A stretch of DNA of 64,000 nt. Source: Coriobacteriia bacterium (lineage in GTDB: Bacteria; Actinomycetota; Coriobacteriia; Anaerosomatales; PHET01). Shown here one piece after another: positions 27,522 through 37,735 of this stretch (position 1 is its first letter; every line of letters begins with the position of its first letter). The position numbers and the translations under genes were made by a program. The notes below the pieces were generated by a model, which did no database searches, was not told the DNA's origin, and was given only the letters and a program-made list of their open reading frames with translations. Where the stretch lies: contig JAXMKZ010000044.1 in NCBI GenBank assembly GCA_034370385.1, positions 108,562-172,561 of the forward strand. Reading direction: 5' to 3'.

Positions 27522-28408
27522 GCAAGCCCACTTTGGCCACGGTGTCATTGGGCGGTTGCGAGGGGTGCCACGTCTCGCTCCTCGATGCCCACGAGGGCCT
27601 TCTCGATCTGCTCGAAGCGGCCGATCTCGTGCACTCGCCGTTCAGTGGCGATGAGGAGATTCCCGCCCACGTCGATGTGGTGATGGTCGAAGGTGCCATC
27701 ACCACCGAGGAGGACCTCCGCCGACTCCACGCAGCTCGAGCGTCCGCGACGACCCTCGTGGCTGTCGGATCGTGTGCGGTGCTCGGCGGCATCGGCGGTC
27801 TGAGGAACCTGAGCCCCGTGGCGGAGGTGAAGGCACGTGCCTTCGGAGACCACGTGACCAAGTCCGAGCGCCTTCCGCGTCTGAGGCGTCTTGTTCAGCC
27901 ACTGAGCGACTTCGTCGAGATCGACATCTCCGTACCCGGTTGCGCACCCGAGACAGGGCTCATCGTTGATGCGCTCGTCGCGGCGGTGAGCGGAAACGAG
28001 TTCTCGTTCGGAGTTCGCAACCTGTGTGACGAGTGTCATCGCGAGAAGCGTGCGCTGCTGGAGCACTCCTCGGAGTTCGTGTCCGACGACGTGCTCGCGC
28101 TGATGGAGCTCGATGAGATCGACCCGAAGCGCTGCTTCCTCGAACAGGGCCTCATCTGTATGGGCCCCATGACACGAGAGGGCTGTGGCGCGAAGTGCAC
28201 CGCAGCCAACGTGCCGTGCCGCGGATGCATGGGCCCGAGCCGGCTCGACTACGAGCAGGGCGCCAAGACCATCGATGCACTGGCTGCAGTCCTTCCGGCC
28301 GGAGGAATCATGTACATGGACGATCTGATAGGTACGGGGTACCGGTTCTCGATGCCGGTGTCGGTGTTCCCTGGTGCCCTTGACCACGAAGGAGGCGACG
28401 ATGACTGA
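27518..28408 (+). CDS. [NiFe]-hydrogenase small subunit (MvhG-like)
   Basis: Iron-sulfur subunit of a cytoplasmic group 3-type [NiFe]-hydrogenase, 296 residues, no Tat signal. The proximal cluster ligands are GGCEGCH, GSCAVLGG and PGCAP. Further Cys (LCDEC, CFLEQGLICMG, GCGAKC, CRGC) should hold two more 4Fe-4S clusters, as in MvhG/FrhG. It is flanked by the HdrA-MvhD fusion and the large subunit, with short overlaps at both ends. The 3c-like assignment follows from the MvhD neighbour and is inferred. Confidence 0.92.
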   Translation: MSKPTLATVSLGGCEGCHVSLLDAHEGLLDLLEAADLVHSPFSGDEEIPAHVDVVMVEGAITTEEDLRRLHAARASATTLVAVGSCAVLGGIGGLRNLSPVAEVKARAFGDHVTKSERLPRLRRLVQPLSDFVEIDISVPGCAPETGLIVDALVAAVSGNEFSFGVRNLCDECHREKRALLEHSSEFVSDDVLALMELDEIDPKRCFLEQGLICMGPMTREGCGAKCTAANVPCRGCMGPSRLDYEQGAKTIDALAAVLPAGGIMYMDDLIGTGYRFSMPVSVFPGALDHEGGDDD

Positions 28409-29813
28409 GACGGTCACGCTTCCTGCGATCAAGCGCATCGAAGGTCACGGCCGGGTGGCGTTGCACCTGGACGACGATGGTCGTGTCGCCGACGCCCATT
28501 TCGACGTCATCGAGTTCAGGGGCTTCGAGAAGATGCTCGAAGGTCGCATGGTCTGGGAGATGCCGCTCATCACCAGCCGCATCTGCGGCGTCTGCCCGGT
28601 CTCGCATCATCTGGCCGCAGTCAAGGCGGTGGACGCGCTCTACGGCGTCGAGATCCCGCGGGCGGCACTCCTCCTTCGAGAGCTCATGCACCTCGGGGGC
28701 TTCGCGCAGGACCATGCGCTGCACTTCTTCTTCCTCGCAGGGCCGGACTTCCTCACGGGAGGGGGCGCGAGCCGTGACCTGCTGGGCGTGATCGAGGCCA
28801 GGCCGGATCTGGCTCGAAGGGCCATCGCCCTGAGGCGCGCCGGGCAAAACGTCGTCGAGGTCGTCGGGGGGCGCAAGAGCCACCCCGTCGCTGCGATACC
28901 CGGCGGGATGAGCCGAGGCATCGACCGGTCACAGCGCGATGAGTTGCTGGCGGCCGCGAAAGGCATGTTCGACGACGCGCGCTCAGCGGCCGACCTTGCC
29001 GTCGAGACCACCGCGAGGCTGATGTCCGAGAACCCGGGATACGCCTCGACGCCGAGGTACAACATGGCGCAGATGCGCGGCGATGAGTTCGCCATCTACG
29101 ACGGCACGATTCGCATCGTCTCACCGGATGGATCGGGTTTTGCCGAGTTCGATGCGGCCGCCTACGCCGATCACCTCACCGAGCGCACCCTCGATGGCAG
29201 CTACGCCAACTCGCCGTACCTGACTGCCGAGGGCCCCGACAAAGGCGGCTATCGCGTGGGCCCGCTTGCTCGGGTGAACATGGCCGAGACGATGGGCGGT
29301 ACGCACGCCGATGAGCTGCTTGCGGGCTTCCGTGAGCGGTACGGGCGCCCGGTGCATTCGGTGCTCGCATTCCATCACGCCCGCATGATCGAGCTCGTGG
29401 CCTCCGTGGAGCGCATGATCGCGGTTCTTGAGGACGACGAGATCGTCTCCGACGCGGTCAGGGTGCGCGTCGACCGCGGGATCGAGGGGCGCGGAGTCGC
29501 CGCCGTCGAGGCACCACGAGGCACCCTCATCCATGACTACGAGGTCGACATGGTCGGACGGGTCACGAGGGCCAACCTGGTCGTCGCCACGACGCACAAC
29601 GTCGGATCCCTTGACGCCGCCGTGCTTGAGGCGGTACAGGGCTTCGCCAAGGAAGACGCGTTGACCGACGAGAGCGTGCTGCGCATGGAACTCGGCATCA
29701 GGGCCCACGATCCGTGTCTGAGCTGCGCGACGCACGAGATCGGGCGTATGCCCCTCGTCGTGTCCGTGCACAACCCTGACGGGACCCTCGTCGCAGAGCG
29801 GGGGGTGTCGTAG
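28401..29813 (+). CDS. [NiFe]-hydrogenase large subunit (MvhA-like)
   Basis: Catalytic subunit, 470 residues. Both nickel-binding motifs are intact: L1 [11 protein letters not shown] (C62, C65) and L2 DPCLSCATH (C439, C442, H445). Twenty-five residues follow the His; this tail would be removed by the maturation protease encoded at 30042-30491. The start is ATG 28401, with GGAGG five bases upstream. The longer frame to 28374 overlaps the small subunit and has no site. The enzyme should oxidise or make hydrogen in the cytoplasm. Confidence 0.93.
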   Translation: MTETVTLPAIKRIEGHGRVALHLDDDGRVADAHFDVIEFRGFEKMLEGRMVWEMPLITSRICGVCPVSHHLAAVKAVDALYGVEIPRAALLLRELMHLGGFAQDHALHFFFLAGPDFLTGGGASRDLLGVIEARPDLARRAIALRRAGQNVVEVVGGRKSHPVAAIPGGMSRGIDRSQRDELLAAAKGMFDDARSAADLAVETTARLMSENPGYASTPRYNMAQMRGDEFAIYDGTIRIVSPDGSGFAEFDAAAYADHLTERTLDGSYANSPYLTAEGPDKGGYRVGPLARVNMAETMGGTHADELLAGFRERYGRPVHSVLAFHHARMIELVASVERMIAVLEDDEIVSDAVRVRVDRGIEGRGVAAVEAPRGTLIHDYEVDMVGRVTRANLVVATTHNVGSLDAAVLEAVQGFAKEDALTDESVLRMELGIRAHDPCLSCATHEIGRMPLVVSVHNPDGTLVAERGVS

Positions 29814-29814
29814 C

Positions 29815-30054
29815 GTGGAGGCAAGCGGTGCGCTCGCTCAGCTGAGGGGCAGGCTGGAGGACAGCTTCGGCAGAGGCCTTGCGACGATGATCATAGCGAG
29901 CGCGAGCAACGCTGCTGATGTGTCGACCATCGGAATCGATGCCACGGGCTTCGTGAGGCTCGCAGAGAAGGTCAGTGCGGACCAGCGCGTGGTGGACATG
30001 TGGGGCACGGCCGGTGCGTCAGATGCCCTCGCGCAATGGCGTCAACTCGTCTGA
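29815..30054 (+). CDS. Small hypothetical protein of the hydrogenase operon
   Basis: A 79-residue protein I do not recognise, starting at GTG 29815 right after the large-subunit stop, with GGGGGGTG about six bases upstream. It has no Cys, no signal and one mildly amphipathic helix (residues 2-25). DVSTIGIDATGFVRLAE looks like a small alpha/beta unit. Its 3' end overlaps the 3' end of the opposite-strand maturation protease by 13 bases. Position and coupling suggest a hydrogenase-specific accessory role. Confidence 0.6.
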   Translation: MEASGALAQLRGRLEDSFGRGLATMIIASASNAADVSTIGIDATGFVRLAEKVSADQRVVDMWGTAGASDALAQWRQLV

Positions 30055-30491
30055 GCCTGGCCCACGATTCTGCGAATCACCGACACGGCCTCGAGCGCGG
30101 CCGAGGTCGCGGTCGCGCTGAGCCGCTCGCCGTGTCCCATCTCGGGGGCCGCCACCGTGACGGCGAACGCGCGCGGGCACCTGCCCCAGAGCGCGACGCT
30201 CATGGCCAGAAGCGACGCCGGATCGATCCCATGGCCGGTGGGGCGCGGTGCCGGTCCTGCGTGGAGAGCTCGCACGTCAACGGGCGGCTCGCCGCGGCGC
30301 ACCGCATCAACGATCACGAGCGCATCGACGGCCGCGACGTCCTCGGCCATGGCTACGTCGAGGTCGGTGGCGGACAGAACGACCACGTCCGGCACGGGCT
30401 CCGACTCTCTCATGAGCCGCGCGACCTCATGCCCGACTCCATCGTCGCCACGTGCCAGGTTTCCGATGCAGATGACCAGTGTGGTGCCCAT
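30042..30491 (-). CDS. Hydrogenase maturation protease (M52/HyaD-HycI type)
   Basis: Endopeptidase that clips the C-terminal tail of the hydrogenase large subunit after nickel insertion. The 149 residues start MGTTLVICIGNLARGDDGVGHEV, the family signature with the nickel-sensing Asp. ADALVIVDAV supplies the second acidic site, and GHGIDPASLLA follows. The frame is open to 30563, but that would run into murI, so I use ATG 30491. It is transcribed opposite to the hydrogenase operon and diverges from murI. Confidence 0.87.
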   Translation of the reverse strand: MGTTLVICIGNLARGDDGVGHEVARLMRESEPVPDVVVLSATDLDVAMAEDVAAVDALVIVDAVRRGEPPVDVRALHAGPAPRPTGHGIDPASLLAMSVALWGRCPRAFAVTVAAPEMGHGERLSATATSAALEAVSVIRRIVGQAQTS

Positions 30492-30527
30492 CGTCACAGT
30501 ATGACCGACTGTCGGCGCGACGAACGG

Positions 30528-30533
30528 TATACT
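30528..30533 (+). promoter_or_regulatory. -10 element of a leaderless murI transcript
   Basis: TATACT (30528-30533) ends seven bases before the murI ATG, and no Shine-Dalgarno sequence is present. The spacing is identical to that at 12707-12720. Confidence 0.55.
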
Positions 30534-30540
30534 TCGGTGC

Positions 30541-31464
30541 ATGGAACCTGCTGCAATCGGCATCTTTGACTCTGGCCTGGGGGGGCTTACGGTTGCGCGG
30601 GAAGTCGCGGCCGTTCTGCCGGGGGAGTCACTCGTCTACCTCGGTGATACCGCGCGCTGCCCGTACGGTCCGCGCGATCTGGCCGAGGTTCGCCGCTTTG
30701 TGCTTGAGATCGGATCGTGGCTGGAAGGCCGCGCGGTCAAGTTGATCATCATCGCCTGCAACACGGCGACCGCAGCCGGTCTGGCGCTCGCCCAACAGAC
30801 GTTCTCGGTGCCGGTGATCGGCGTGGTCGAGCCAGGCGCGCGCGCGGCTGTGATGGCTACGAACAACCGGCGGGTAGGGGTGATCGGGACGGTGGGAACC
30901 ATCGAGTCCGGCGCCTATAGCACAGCCGTCAGGGCGATAGACGCCGGCGTCACGGTGTTCTCGGCGGCCACCCCGCGATTTGTCGACATCGTCGAGGAGG
31001 GCCTTAGGCGGGACTCGGGGCGTATCGAAGACATGCTCGCGCACGCCAGCGAGGTGTTCATCCGACCTTCGTTCTATGAGATCGCGCGGGACTATCTCGA
31101 CCCGCTCAAGCGAACCGGGGTGGATACCCTCGTGCTGGGGTGCACGCATTTCCCGCTGCTCTCGGCCGCCATCGGGCAGGCGATGGGCTCGTCGGTGCGT
31201 ATCATCAGTTCTGCCGAGGAGACCGCGCTGGAGGTCGCCGAGACGCTCAGGCGTCGCGGCGCGCTGGCCGCGCCGGGCAGCGGCGTTTCGCGCGCCTTCG
31301 TCACCACAGGGGATGAGCGTGAGTTCGAGCGGCTCGGTTCGCGCGTGTTCGGTGCGCCGCTGGGAGCGGTCGAACGCATCACCCTCGAAGAACTCGCCGA
31401 CTTCGTCTCGCCCGAGGCGATGCGACGTGCCGCCGTCTATGAAGGGGAGCCCACATGCGCGTGA
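30541..31464 (+). CDS. murI: Glutamate racemase
   Basis: Makes D-glutamate for peptidoglycan. The 307 residues are slightly longer than the usual 260-285. GIFDSGLGGLTV opens the protein. The two catalytic Cys are C73 (ACNTATAAG) and C201 (LGCTHFPLL). It overlaps the following MBL gene by 10 bases. Start ATG 30541 is the only candidate near the family N terminus; the message appears leaderless. Confidence 0.95.
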   Translation: MEPAAIGIFDSGLGGLTVAREVAAVLPGESLVYLGDTARCPYGPRDLAEVRRFVLEIGSWLEGRAVKLIIIACNTATAAGLALAQQTFSVPVIGVVEPGARAAVMATNNRRVGVIGTVGTIESGAYSTAVRAIDAGVTVFSAATPRFVDIVEEGLRRDSGRIEDMLAHASEVFIRPSFYEIARDYLDPLKRTGVDTLVLGCTHFPLLSAAIGQAMGSSVRIISSAEETALEVAETLRRRGALAAPGSGVSRAFVTTGDEREFERLGSRVFGAPLGAVERITLEELADFVSPEAMRRAAVYEGEPTCA

Positions 31465-32204
31465 CTGTTCTCGGTTCGGCAGCGAGCCACGCAGCACAGG
31501 GGCAGGCGTGCGCGGGCCATCTCGTGGAGTGCGATGAGACGCGGGTGCTGTTCGACTGCGGCAACGGGGTCTTGGCCAACTTGTATCGGGTTGCTGATCC
31601 AACCGAGATCGACGCAGTGTTCGTCACGCATAACCATCCGGACCACTACGTCGATCTGTACTCGATGCAGTCGATGCTGCGCTACTCGCCCGAGGGCCCG
31701 GCTCCTGCCGTTCCGCTGTTCATGCCGGAGACGCTCTTCGAACGAATGCAGCTGCTACTCTCCGAGCGCGGTGCGTTGGAGTTCCGGGAGGCTTTCACCT
31801 TTCGCCCGTTGGAGCACGGCCGGGCCGTCAGCGTCGGCTGCCTGACCGTGACGCCGCTACTCGTTGACCATACCGAGCCGACGTACGCGCTCGTCGCGGA
31901 GTGTGCCGGGCGCAGGTTCGTCTACACTTCGGACACGGCGCCGGGTCCCCGTGTTGCGGCTGCGGCCGAGGGTGCGGACTTGTTGCTGGCCGAGGCGACG
32001 CTACCTGAGCAGTGGGCCGGCGCAAGCCCCCACCTGACCGCGCGGCAGGCTGGCGAGTTGGCGCGGGGCGCGGGCGTCAAACAGCTCGTGTTGGCGCACG
32101 TGTGGCCCACCAACGACCGTGAGGCGATGCAGCGACAGGCCGACGAGGCGTTCGGGCGAGCGGTCACCATAGCCACCGAGTTCGACGTCTTCGACGTCGG
32201 ATGA
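31455..32204 (+). CDS. MBL-fold metallohydrolase (RNase Z-like)
   Basis: A 249-residue metallo-beta-lactamase fold protein. Metal ligands are seen in THNHPDHYVD, the mid-protein Asp (YTSDTAP) and the late His (LAHVWP). Overall it resembles the RNase Z/ElaC or phnP-like branch without the long exosite arm. A role in tRNA 3' processing is possible, since rph follows, but is not established by sequence. Translation is coupled to murI by overlap. Confidence 0.85.
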   Translation: MRVTVLGSAASHAAQGQACAGHLVECDETRVLFDCGNGVLANLYRVADPTEIDAVFVTHNHPDHYVDLYSMQSMLRYSPEGPAPAVPLFMPETLFERMQLLLSERGALEFREAFTFRPLEHGRAVSVGCLTVTPLLVDHTEPTYALVAECAGRRFVYTSDTAPGPRVAAAAEGADLLLAEATLPEQWAGASPHLTARQAGELARGAGVKQLVLAHVWPTNDREAMQRQADEAFGRAVTIATEFDVFDVG

Positions 32205-32223
32205 CTTCAGGGAGAGGACTCAC

Positions 32224-32967
32224 ATGAGGGAACGTTCTGGCGGACGCGGTCCGTCGTCGCTTAGGCCTGTGAAGGTCACGCGCAACTACTTGAGACACGC
32301 CATGGGCAGCTGCATCTTCGAGATGGGCGACACGCGCGTGCTGTGTGCGGCCTCGGTCGAGGCGGGGGTCTCATCGTGGCGTCGCGGCTCGGGACTGGGC
32401 TGGGTCACAGCCGAATACTCCATGCTGCCCGCCTCCACCCACACCCGATCAAGGCGTGAGTCGATGACGGGACCGAAGGGTCGGACGCAGGAGATCCAGC
32501 GTCTCATCGGCCGTTCGATGCGCACTATCGTTGACATGGGCGCGCTGGGAGGCGAGGCGACGGTCACCATCGACTGCGACGTGATCCAGGCGGACGGCGG
32601 CACTCGCTGCGCGGCGATCACCGGCGCGTGGCTGGCGGTTCACGATGCATTGGCTGCCTGGCAGGACGCGGGCAAGGTCGCGGCCATCCCCCTGCTTGGT
32701 CAGGTCGCTGCCACAAGCGTCGGGCTCGTGGACGGCGAGCTGTTGGTCGACCTGGCCTACGAAGAGGACTCGATAGCCGAGGTCGACATGAACGTCGTCA
32801 TGGATGGTTCGGGCAGGTTCATCGAGGTGCAAGGGACCGGTGAACAGACCCCCTTCAGCCGGGAGCGTCTGGAAGCGATGCTCGATCTTGCCGCAGACGC
32901 CACGGGCGAGCTGCTGGCGATTCAGCGCCGTATCGTTGACGAGGGGCTTGAGTCCTATGGGTTCTGA
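32224..32967 (+). CDS. rph: Ribonuclease PH
   Basis: Phosphate-dependent 3'-5' exoribonuclease that trims tRNA 3' ends. The 247 residues carry the family elements GSCIFEMGDTRVLCAAS, the Arg-rich phosphate site (RSMRTIVD) and TIDCDVIQADGGTR. AGGGAGAGG precedes the ATG. It overlaps rdgB by 11 bases, the common rph-rdgB pair, and the tRNA array starts about 700 bases downstream. Confidence 0.95.
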   Translation: MRERSGGRGPSSLRPVKVTRNYLRHAMGSCIFEMGDTRVLCAASVEAGVSSWRRGSGLGWVTAEYSMLPASTHTRSRRESMTGPKGRTQEIQRLIGRSMRTIVDMGALGGEATVTIDCDVIQADGGTRCAAITGAWLAVHDALAAWQDAGKVAAIPLLGQVAATSVGLVDGELLVDLAYEEDSIAEVDMNVVMDGSGRFIEVQGTGEQTPFSRERLEAMLDLAADATGELLAIQRRIVDEGLESYGF

Positions 32968-33607
32968 CAACGTCAGGACGGTGGTCGTGGCTACCGGTAA
33001 TCGGCACAAGGTCGATGAGATCCGCGCAGCCATCGACCTTCCGGGCATCAAGTTCGTCGCGGCTACGGAGCTCAACCCCGAGTGGCCCAGTCCCGAGGAG
33101 GATGGCGAGACGTTCGAGGCGAACGCACGGATCAAGGCTCAGGCGGCGCGCAAGGACTTCGATCTTGCGTGTTTGGCCGATGACTCCGGCTTGGAGGTTG
33201 ACGCGCTCGACGGCGAGCCGGGTGTCTACTCCAGTCGCTACGCCGGACCGTGTGCAAGTGACGACGAGAACAACCGGCGGCTGCTTCTCGCACTCCGGGA
33301 CACTCCGCCGTCGGAGCGCGCAGCGAACTTCCGCTCGACCCTCGTGTTCGTGTCCGAGAACGGAACCGAGCTCGTGGCAACAGGCACGTGCGAAGGCGCG
33401 ATCGGCTTTGAGCCGCGTGGTGAGAACGGTTTCGGGTACGATCCGCTGTTCTTTCCTGCAGCGACACCCGGGGTGACCATGGCTGAGTTGTCCATGGTGG
33501 AAAAGAACGCGATCAGCCACCGGGGCGCCGCGCTACGGGCGTTGCGTGCACAGCTCACCGATTCGGTCGATGCGGTCGTCTCGGGCGAATCAGGCACGGG
33601 GGAGTAG
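32957..33607 (+). CDS. rdgB: XTP/dITP pyrophosphatase (HAM1/RdgB family)
   Basis: House-cleaning enzyme that hydrolyses non-canonical purine triphosphates. It is 216 residues long. VVVATGNRHKVDEI opens the family core. LADDSGLEVDALDGEPGVYSSRYAG holds the catalytic Asp, and GFGYDPLFFP and SHRGAALRAL close it. ATG 32957 lies inside the end of rph; the longer upstream frame is a shadow. A C-terminal tail of about 15 residues (SVDAVVSGESGTGE) extends beyond the usual end. Confidence 0.95.
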   Translation: MGSDNVRTVVVATGNRHKVDEIRAAIDLPGIKFVAATELNPEWPSPEEDGETFEANARIKAQAARKDFDLACLADDSGLEVDALDGEPGVYSSRYAGPCASDDENNRRLLLALRDTPPSERAANFRSTLVFVSENGTELVATGTCEGAIGFEPRGENGFGYDPLFFPAATPGVTMAELSMVEKNAISHRGAALRALRAQLTDSVDAVVSGESGTGE

Positions 33608-33626
33608 CGCACACCAAAGCTCGCGC

Positions 33627-33632
33627 TATACT
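33627..33632 (+). promoter_or_regulatory. Probable -10 of the first tRNA promoter
   Basis: TATACT lies 51 bases before tRNA-Pro, just after the rdgB stop. The -35 is poor. Confidence 0.5.
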
Positions 33633-33682
33633 GTCTCTCGCCCTGCGCCCGACGAACGTTCGCGCAAGGGGCGCGTTGAGAT

Positions 33683-33761
33683 GTCGGGCCGTAGCGCAGC
33701 TTGGTAGCGCATCTGCTTTGGGAGCAGAGGGTCGCAGGTTCGAATCCTGTCGGCCCGACCA
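33683..33761 (+). tRNA. tRNA-Pro (TGG)
   Basis: Acceptor CGGGCCG pairs with CGGCCCG, discriminator A, encoded CCA. The anticodon loop TTTGGGA gives TGG. Confidence 0.97.
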
Positions 33762-33766
33762 TTTTC

Positions 33767-33842
33767 GCGGCGGTAGTTCAATTGGTAGAGCATCAGCCTT
33801 CCAAGCTGATTGTTGCGGGTTCGAGTCCCGTCCGCCGCTCCA
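33767..33842 (+). tRNA. tRNA-Gly (TCC)
   Basis: Acceptor GCGGCGG pairs with CCGCCGC, discriminator T, encoded CCA. Anticodon stem TCAGC/GCTGA with loop CTTCCAA gives TCC. Only five bases follow tRNA-Pro, so the two are co-transcribed. Confidence 0.97.
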
Positions 33843-33944
33843 TGATCACCCCAGCCTCCCCGTAGGGCGGCTGATTGACAGAATCTCGCGGCTCAGAGTA
33901 CCGTACTGCCTCGGCACTTCCGGGCGGTTCGCGAGAACACATGT

Positions 33945-34021
33945 GCGCCCGTAGCTCAGCTGGATAGAGCGGGAGACTTCTAATCTCTAGGTCGGGGGTT
34001 CGAATCCCTCCGGGCGTGCCA
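33945..34021 (+). tRNA. tRNA-Arg (TCT)
   Basis: Acceptor GCGCCCG pairs with CGGGCGT (one G-T), discriminator G, encoded CCA. Loop CTTCTAA gives anticodon TCT. The 102 bases before it hold nothing I can identify. Confidence 0.97.
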
Positions 34022-34031
34022 AGCCACTCAC

Positions 34032-34109
34032 GGTGGGTGTAGCTCAGTTGGTTAGAGCGTCGGACTGTGGCTCCGAAGGCCGCGGGTTCAAGTCCCGTTA
34101 CCCACCCCA
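34032..34109 (+). tRNA. tRNA-His (GTG)
   Basis: Acceptor GTGGGTG pairs with TACCCAC. The extra G at 34032 can pair with the discriminator C, the G-1 expected of tRNA-His. Loop CTGTGGC gives anticodon GTG. CCA is encoded. Confidence 0.97.
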
Positions 34110-34121
34110 GTGATTCATGCG

Positions 34122-34150
34122 CGGCCCGCCCTCACCGGCGGGCCGTTGCT
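34122..34150 (+). terminator. Terminator after tRNA-His
   Basis: CGGCCCGCC (34122-34130) pairs with GGCGGGCCG (34137-34145) over a six-base loop, followed by TTGCT. Confidence 0.7.
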
Positions 34151-34164
34151 GTAGGCGTAGGCGC

Positions 34165-34192
34165 TTGCATTCCCGCGCGAACTGGGTAGAAT
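34165..34192 (+). promoter_or_regulatory. Probable promoter of tRNA-Lys
   Basis: TTGCAT (34165-34170) and TAGAAT (34187-34192) with a 16-base spacer. It lies between the upstream terminator and tRNA-Lys, which begins 18 bases later. Confidence 0.6.
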
Positions 34193-34210
34193 TACGATTC
34201 GCTGATTCAC

Positions 34211-34286
<76 letters not shown>

Positions 34287-34296
34287 TCGGACTTGC

Positions 34297-34326
34297 AAGG
34301 CCGGGAGGCTCGCCGCCCGGCCTTTT
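34297..34326 (+). terminator. Intrinsic terminator after tRNA-Lys
   Basis: AAGGCCGGG (34297-34305) pairs with CCCGGCCTT (34316-34324), and the T-run continues to 34326. This is the most classical intrinsic terminator in the window. Confidence 0.85.
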
Positions 34327-34348
34327 GCTATCATGGGACGCCGTATCC

Positions 34349-34433
34349 GCGGGCGTGGCGGAACTGGCAGACGCGCTGGATTTAGGTTCCAGTGGGGAAA
34401 CTCATGGAGGTTCGAGTCCTCTCGCCCGCACCA
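34349..34433 (+). tRNA. tRNA-Leu (TAG)
   Basis: Acceptor GCGGGCG pairs with CGCCCGC, discriminator A, encoded CCA. Anticodon stem CTGGA/TCCAG with loop TTTAGGT gives TAG. The variable arm is long, as expected for class II tRNA. Confidence 0.97.
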
Positions 34434-34501
34434 CAGCAGCAAACGCCGGCGCTGGTCGTCGGATCGACCGAACGAACACCCCGTGAAAGGAACGTACACC
34501 T

Positions 34502-35833
34502 GTGCTGACTACTTCTGTCGAGCGTCTCGAGGGCGTCACTGTCCGGCTTACCGTCACGGTGGCCGCCGACGAGGTTGACGCTGCCATCGAGCGTGCCTAC
34601 AAGTCCGCCGCCGCCAAGGTCAAGATTCCGGGTTTCCGCCCCGGAAAGGCGCCCAAGCCGATGCTCGAGTCGATGCTCGGACGCGAGTACCTCATGGCTG
34701 AGGCCACTGAGGATGTCGTCAACACGACGTACCCGCAGGCCCTGGACAAGGAGGGGCTGCGTCCCATTGAGGCCCCTGAACTCGAGGATCTCGAAACCGT
34801 CGAACCGAGCACGGAGTTCACCTACTCGGCCGACATCGACGTGCGCCCGGAGTTGACCCTCACCGGCACCGACGAGTTCGAAGTGACCTTGCCGGGCAAG
34901 GAGGCGAGCGACGCCGAGATCGACGCACAGATCGAGCTGGCCCGTGATCGTTTCGCCAGTCTCGAGCCTGTGGAGGACCGAGGTGCCCAGGAGAATGACT
35001 TCGCCCTGCTGTCGTTCGTCGGCACCGTGGAGGGGGAGGGCTACGAGGGCAACGAGGTAGACAAGTACCTCTACGAGCTTGGTCGTGGCCTCATGCCTCC
35101 GGAGTTCGACGCCGGCATCATCGGCCTCACGGGTGGCGACACGACCCGCGTCGAGTTCGTGATCCCCGATACGACATCCAATCCGGAGTTCGCCGGAAAG
35201 AACGCGGCGTTCGACATCACAGTGCACGAGGTCAAGGCCAAGGTTCTGCCCGAGCTCAACGAAGAGTTTGCGGCGCAGGTCGGCGGATTCGACTCCTACG
35301 AGGACCTGCGTGCCGATCTGCGCACGCGCATCACAACCCAGAAGACCGTCAACTATGAGCGGCTCAGGGAGCAGCGGTCGCGCGAGGCGGTCGCCGCACG
35401 CCTCGAGGGCGAGGTGCCTGAGGCGATGATCGTGGCGCGGCAGAGTTCGATGACGCGCGACTTCATCACGATGCTCGAAGGCCAGGAGCTCATGATCGAT
35501 CAGTATCTGGCGCAAGCCGGGGTCGACATGGAGACCTTCGAGGCCGATATGCGCGTGCAGGCGCTGCAGACCGTTCGTGAGGACCTCGCGCTTGAGGCGC
35601 TGTTCCGCGCTCTGGACATGGAGCTCACGGATGCGGATGTCGATGAGGAGCTCAAGGAGGTCGCTCAAGCGACGAACTCGACCCCCGATGAGGCGCGTGC
35701 TCGATGGGCAGATATGGGCCTCATGGCGGTCCTTCATGAGCAGATCATGCACCGCAAGGCCGTGATGTGGCTGCTGGACAACGTCGCGGTCATCGAGGCG
35801 CCGGATGAGCCGGACGCCGAGACAGAGGAGTAG
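34502..35833 (+). CDS. tig: Trigger factor, ribosome-bound chaperone and prolyl isomerase
   Basis: A 443-residue chaperone. The ribosome-binding N domain has the signature [13 protein letters not shown]. An FKBP-type isomerase domain (about 155-245, [32 protein letters not shown]) and a long helical C domain with an acidic end follow. GTG start with AAAGGAA upstream. It is followed by clpP and clpX, a widely conserved order for protein quality control. Confidence 0.95.
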   Translation: MLTTSVERLEGVTVRLTVTVAADEVDAAIERAYKSAAAKVKIPGFRPGKAPKPMLESMLGREYLMAEATEDVVNTTYPQALDKEGLRPIEAPELEDLETVEPSTEFTYSADIDVRPELTLTGTDEFEVTLPGKEASDAEIDAQIELARDRFASLEPVEDRGAQENDFALLSFVGTVEGEGYEGNEVDKYLYELGRGLMPPEFDAGIIGLTGGDTTRVEFVIPDTTSNPEFAGKNAAFDITVHEVKAKVLPELNEEFAAQVGGFDSYEDLRADLRTRITTQKTVNYERLREQRSREAVAARLEGEVPEAMIVARQSSMTRDFITMLEGQELMIDQYLAQAGVDMETFEADMRVQALQTVREDLALEALFRALDMELTDADVDEELKEVAQATNSTPDEARARWADMGLMAVLHEQIMHRKAVMWLLDNVAVIEAPDEPDAETEE

Positions 35834-35837
35834 ACGC

Positions 35838-36452
35838 ATGCTACCTGAGATCAACTCGCTCGTACCGATCGTCGTCGAGCAGACGAGCCGCGGAGAGCGC
35901 AGTTTCGACATCTACTCGCGGCTGCTCAATGAGCGCGTGATCTTCCTCGGCATGGCAATCGATGATCACGTCGCCAATCTCGTGATCGCTCAGCTTCTGC
36001 ACCTCGAGAGTGCCGATCCGGACAAGGAGATCAGTCTCTACATCAACTCGCCCGGCGGCAGCGTCACCGACGGACTCGCCATCTACGACACCATGCAGTT
36101 CATCAAGCCTCCGGTGTCCACTATCTGCATCGGACAGTGTGCGTCGATGGGCGCCGTTCTGCTGGCTGCCGGTGCACCGGGCAAGCGTTTCGCCTTGCCT
36201 CACTCGCGCGTACTGATACACCAGCCGTGGGGTGGCACGCAGGGCCAGGTCACCGACATCGAGATCCAGGCCAAGGAGATGCTGCGCATGCGCGCCCAGC
36301 TCGACGAGATACTCGCCAAGCACACGGGGCAGTCTGCCGAGACCATCCACGTCGATACCGAACGCGACAACATCATGATGGCCGACGAGGCCAAGACCTA
36401 CGGGCTCGTCGATGCGGTCATCGAGAGCCGCAAGTCGGTCGAGGAGAAGTAG
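35838..36452 (+). CDS. clpP: ATP-dependent Clp protease proteolytic subunit
   Basis: Serine peptidase chamber for ClpX, 204 residues. Ser103 in [11 protein letters not shown], His128 in VLIHQPWGG and Asp in HVDTERDN form the triad. [15 protein letters not shown] and RIIFLG-like strands fit a single canonical ClpP (here NERVIFLG). The start ATG 35838 is four bases after the tig stop; the earlier frame overlaps tig. No second clpP lies nearby. Confidence 0.96.
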   Translation: MLPEINSLVPIVVEQTSRGERSFDIYSRLLNERVIFLGMAIDDHVANLVIAQLLHLESADPDKEISLYINSPGGSVTDGLAIYDTMQFIKPPVSTICIGQCASMGAVLLAAGAPGKRFALPHSRVLIHQPWGGTQGQVTDIEIQAKEMLRMRAQLDEILAKHTGQSAETIHVDTERDNIMMADEAKTYGLVDAVIESRKSVEEK

Positions 36453-36454
36453 CC

Positions 36455-37726
<1,272 letters not shown>

Positions 37727-37735
37727 CGCCGACCG

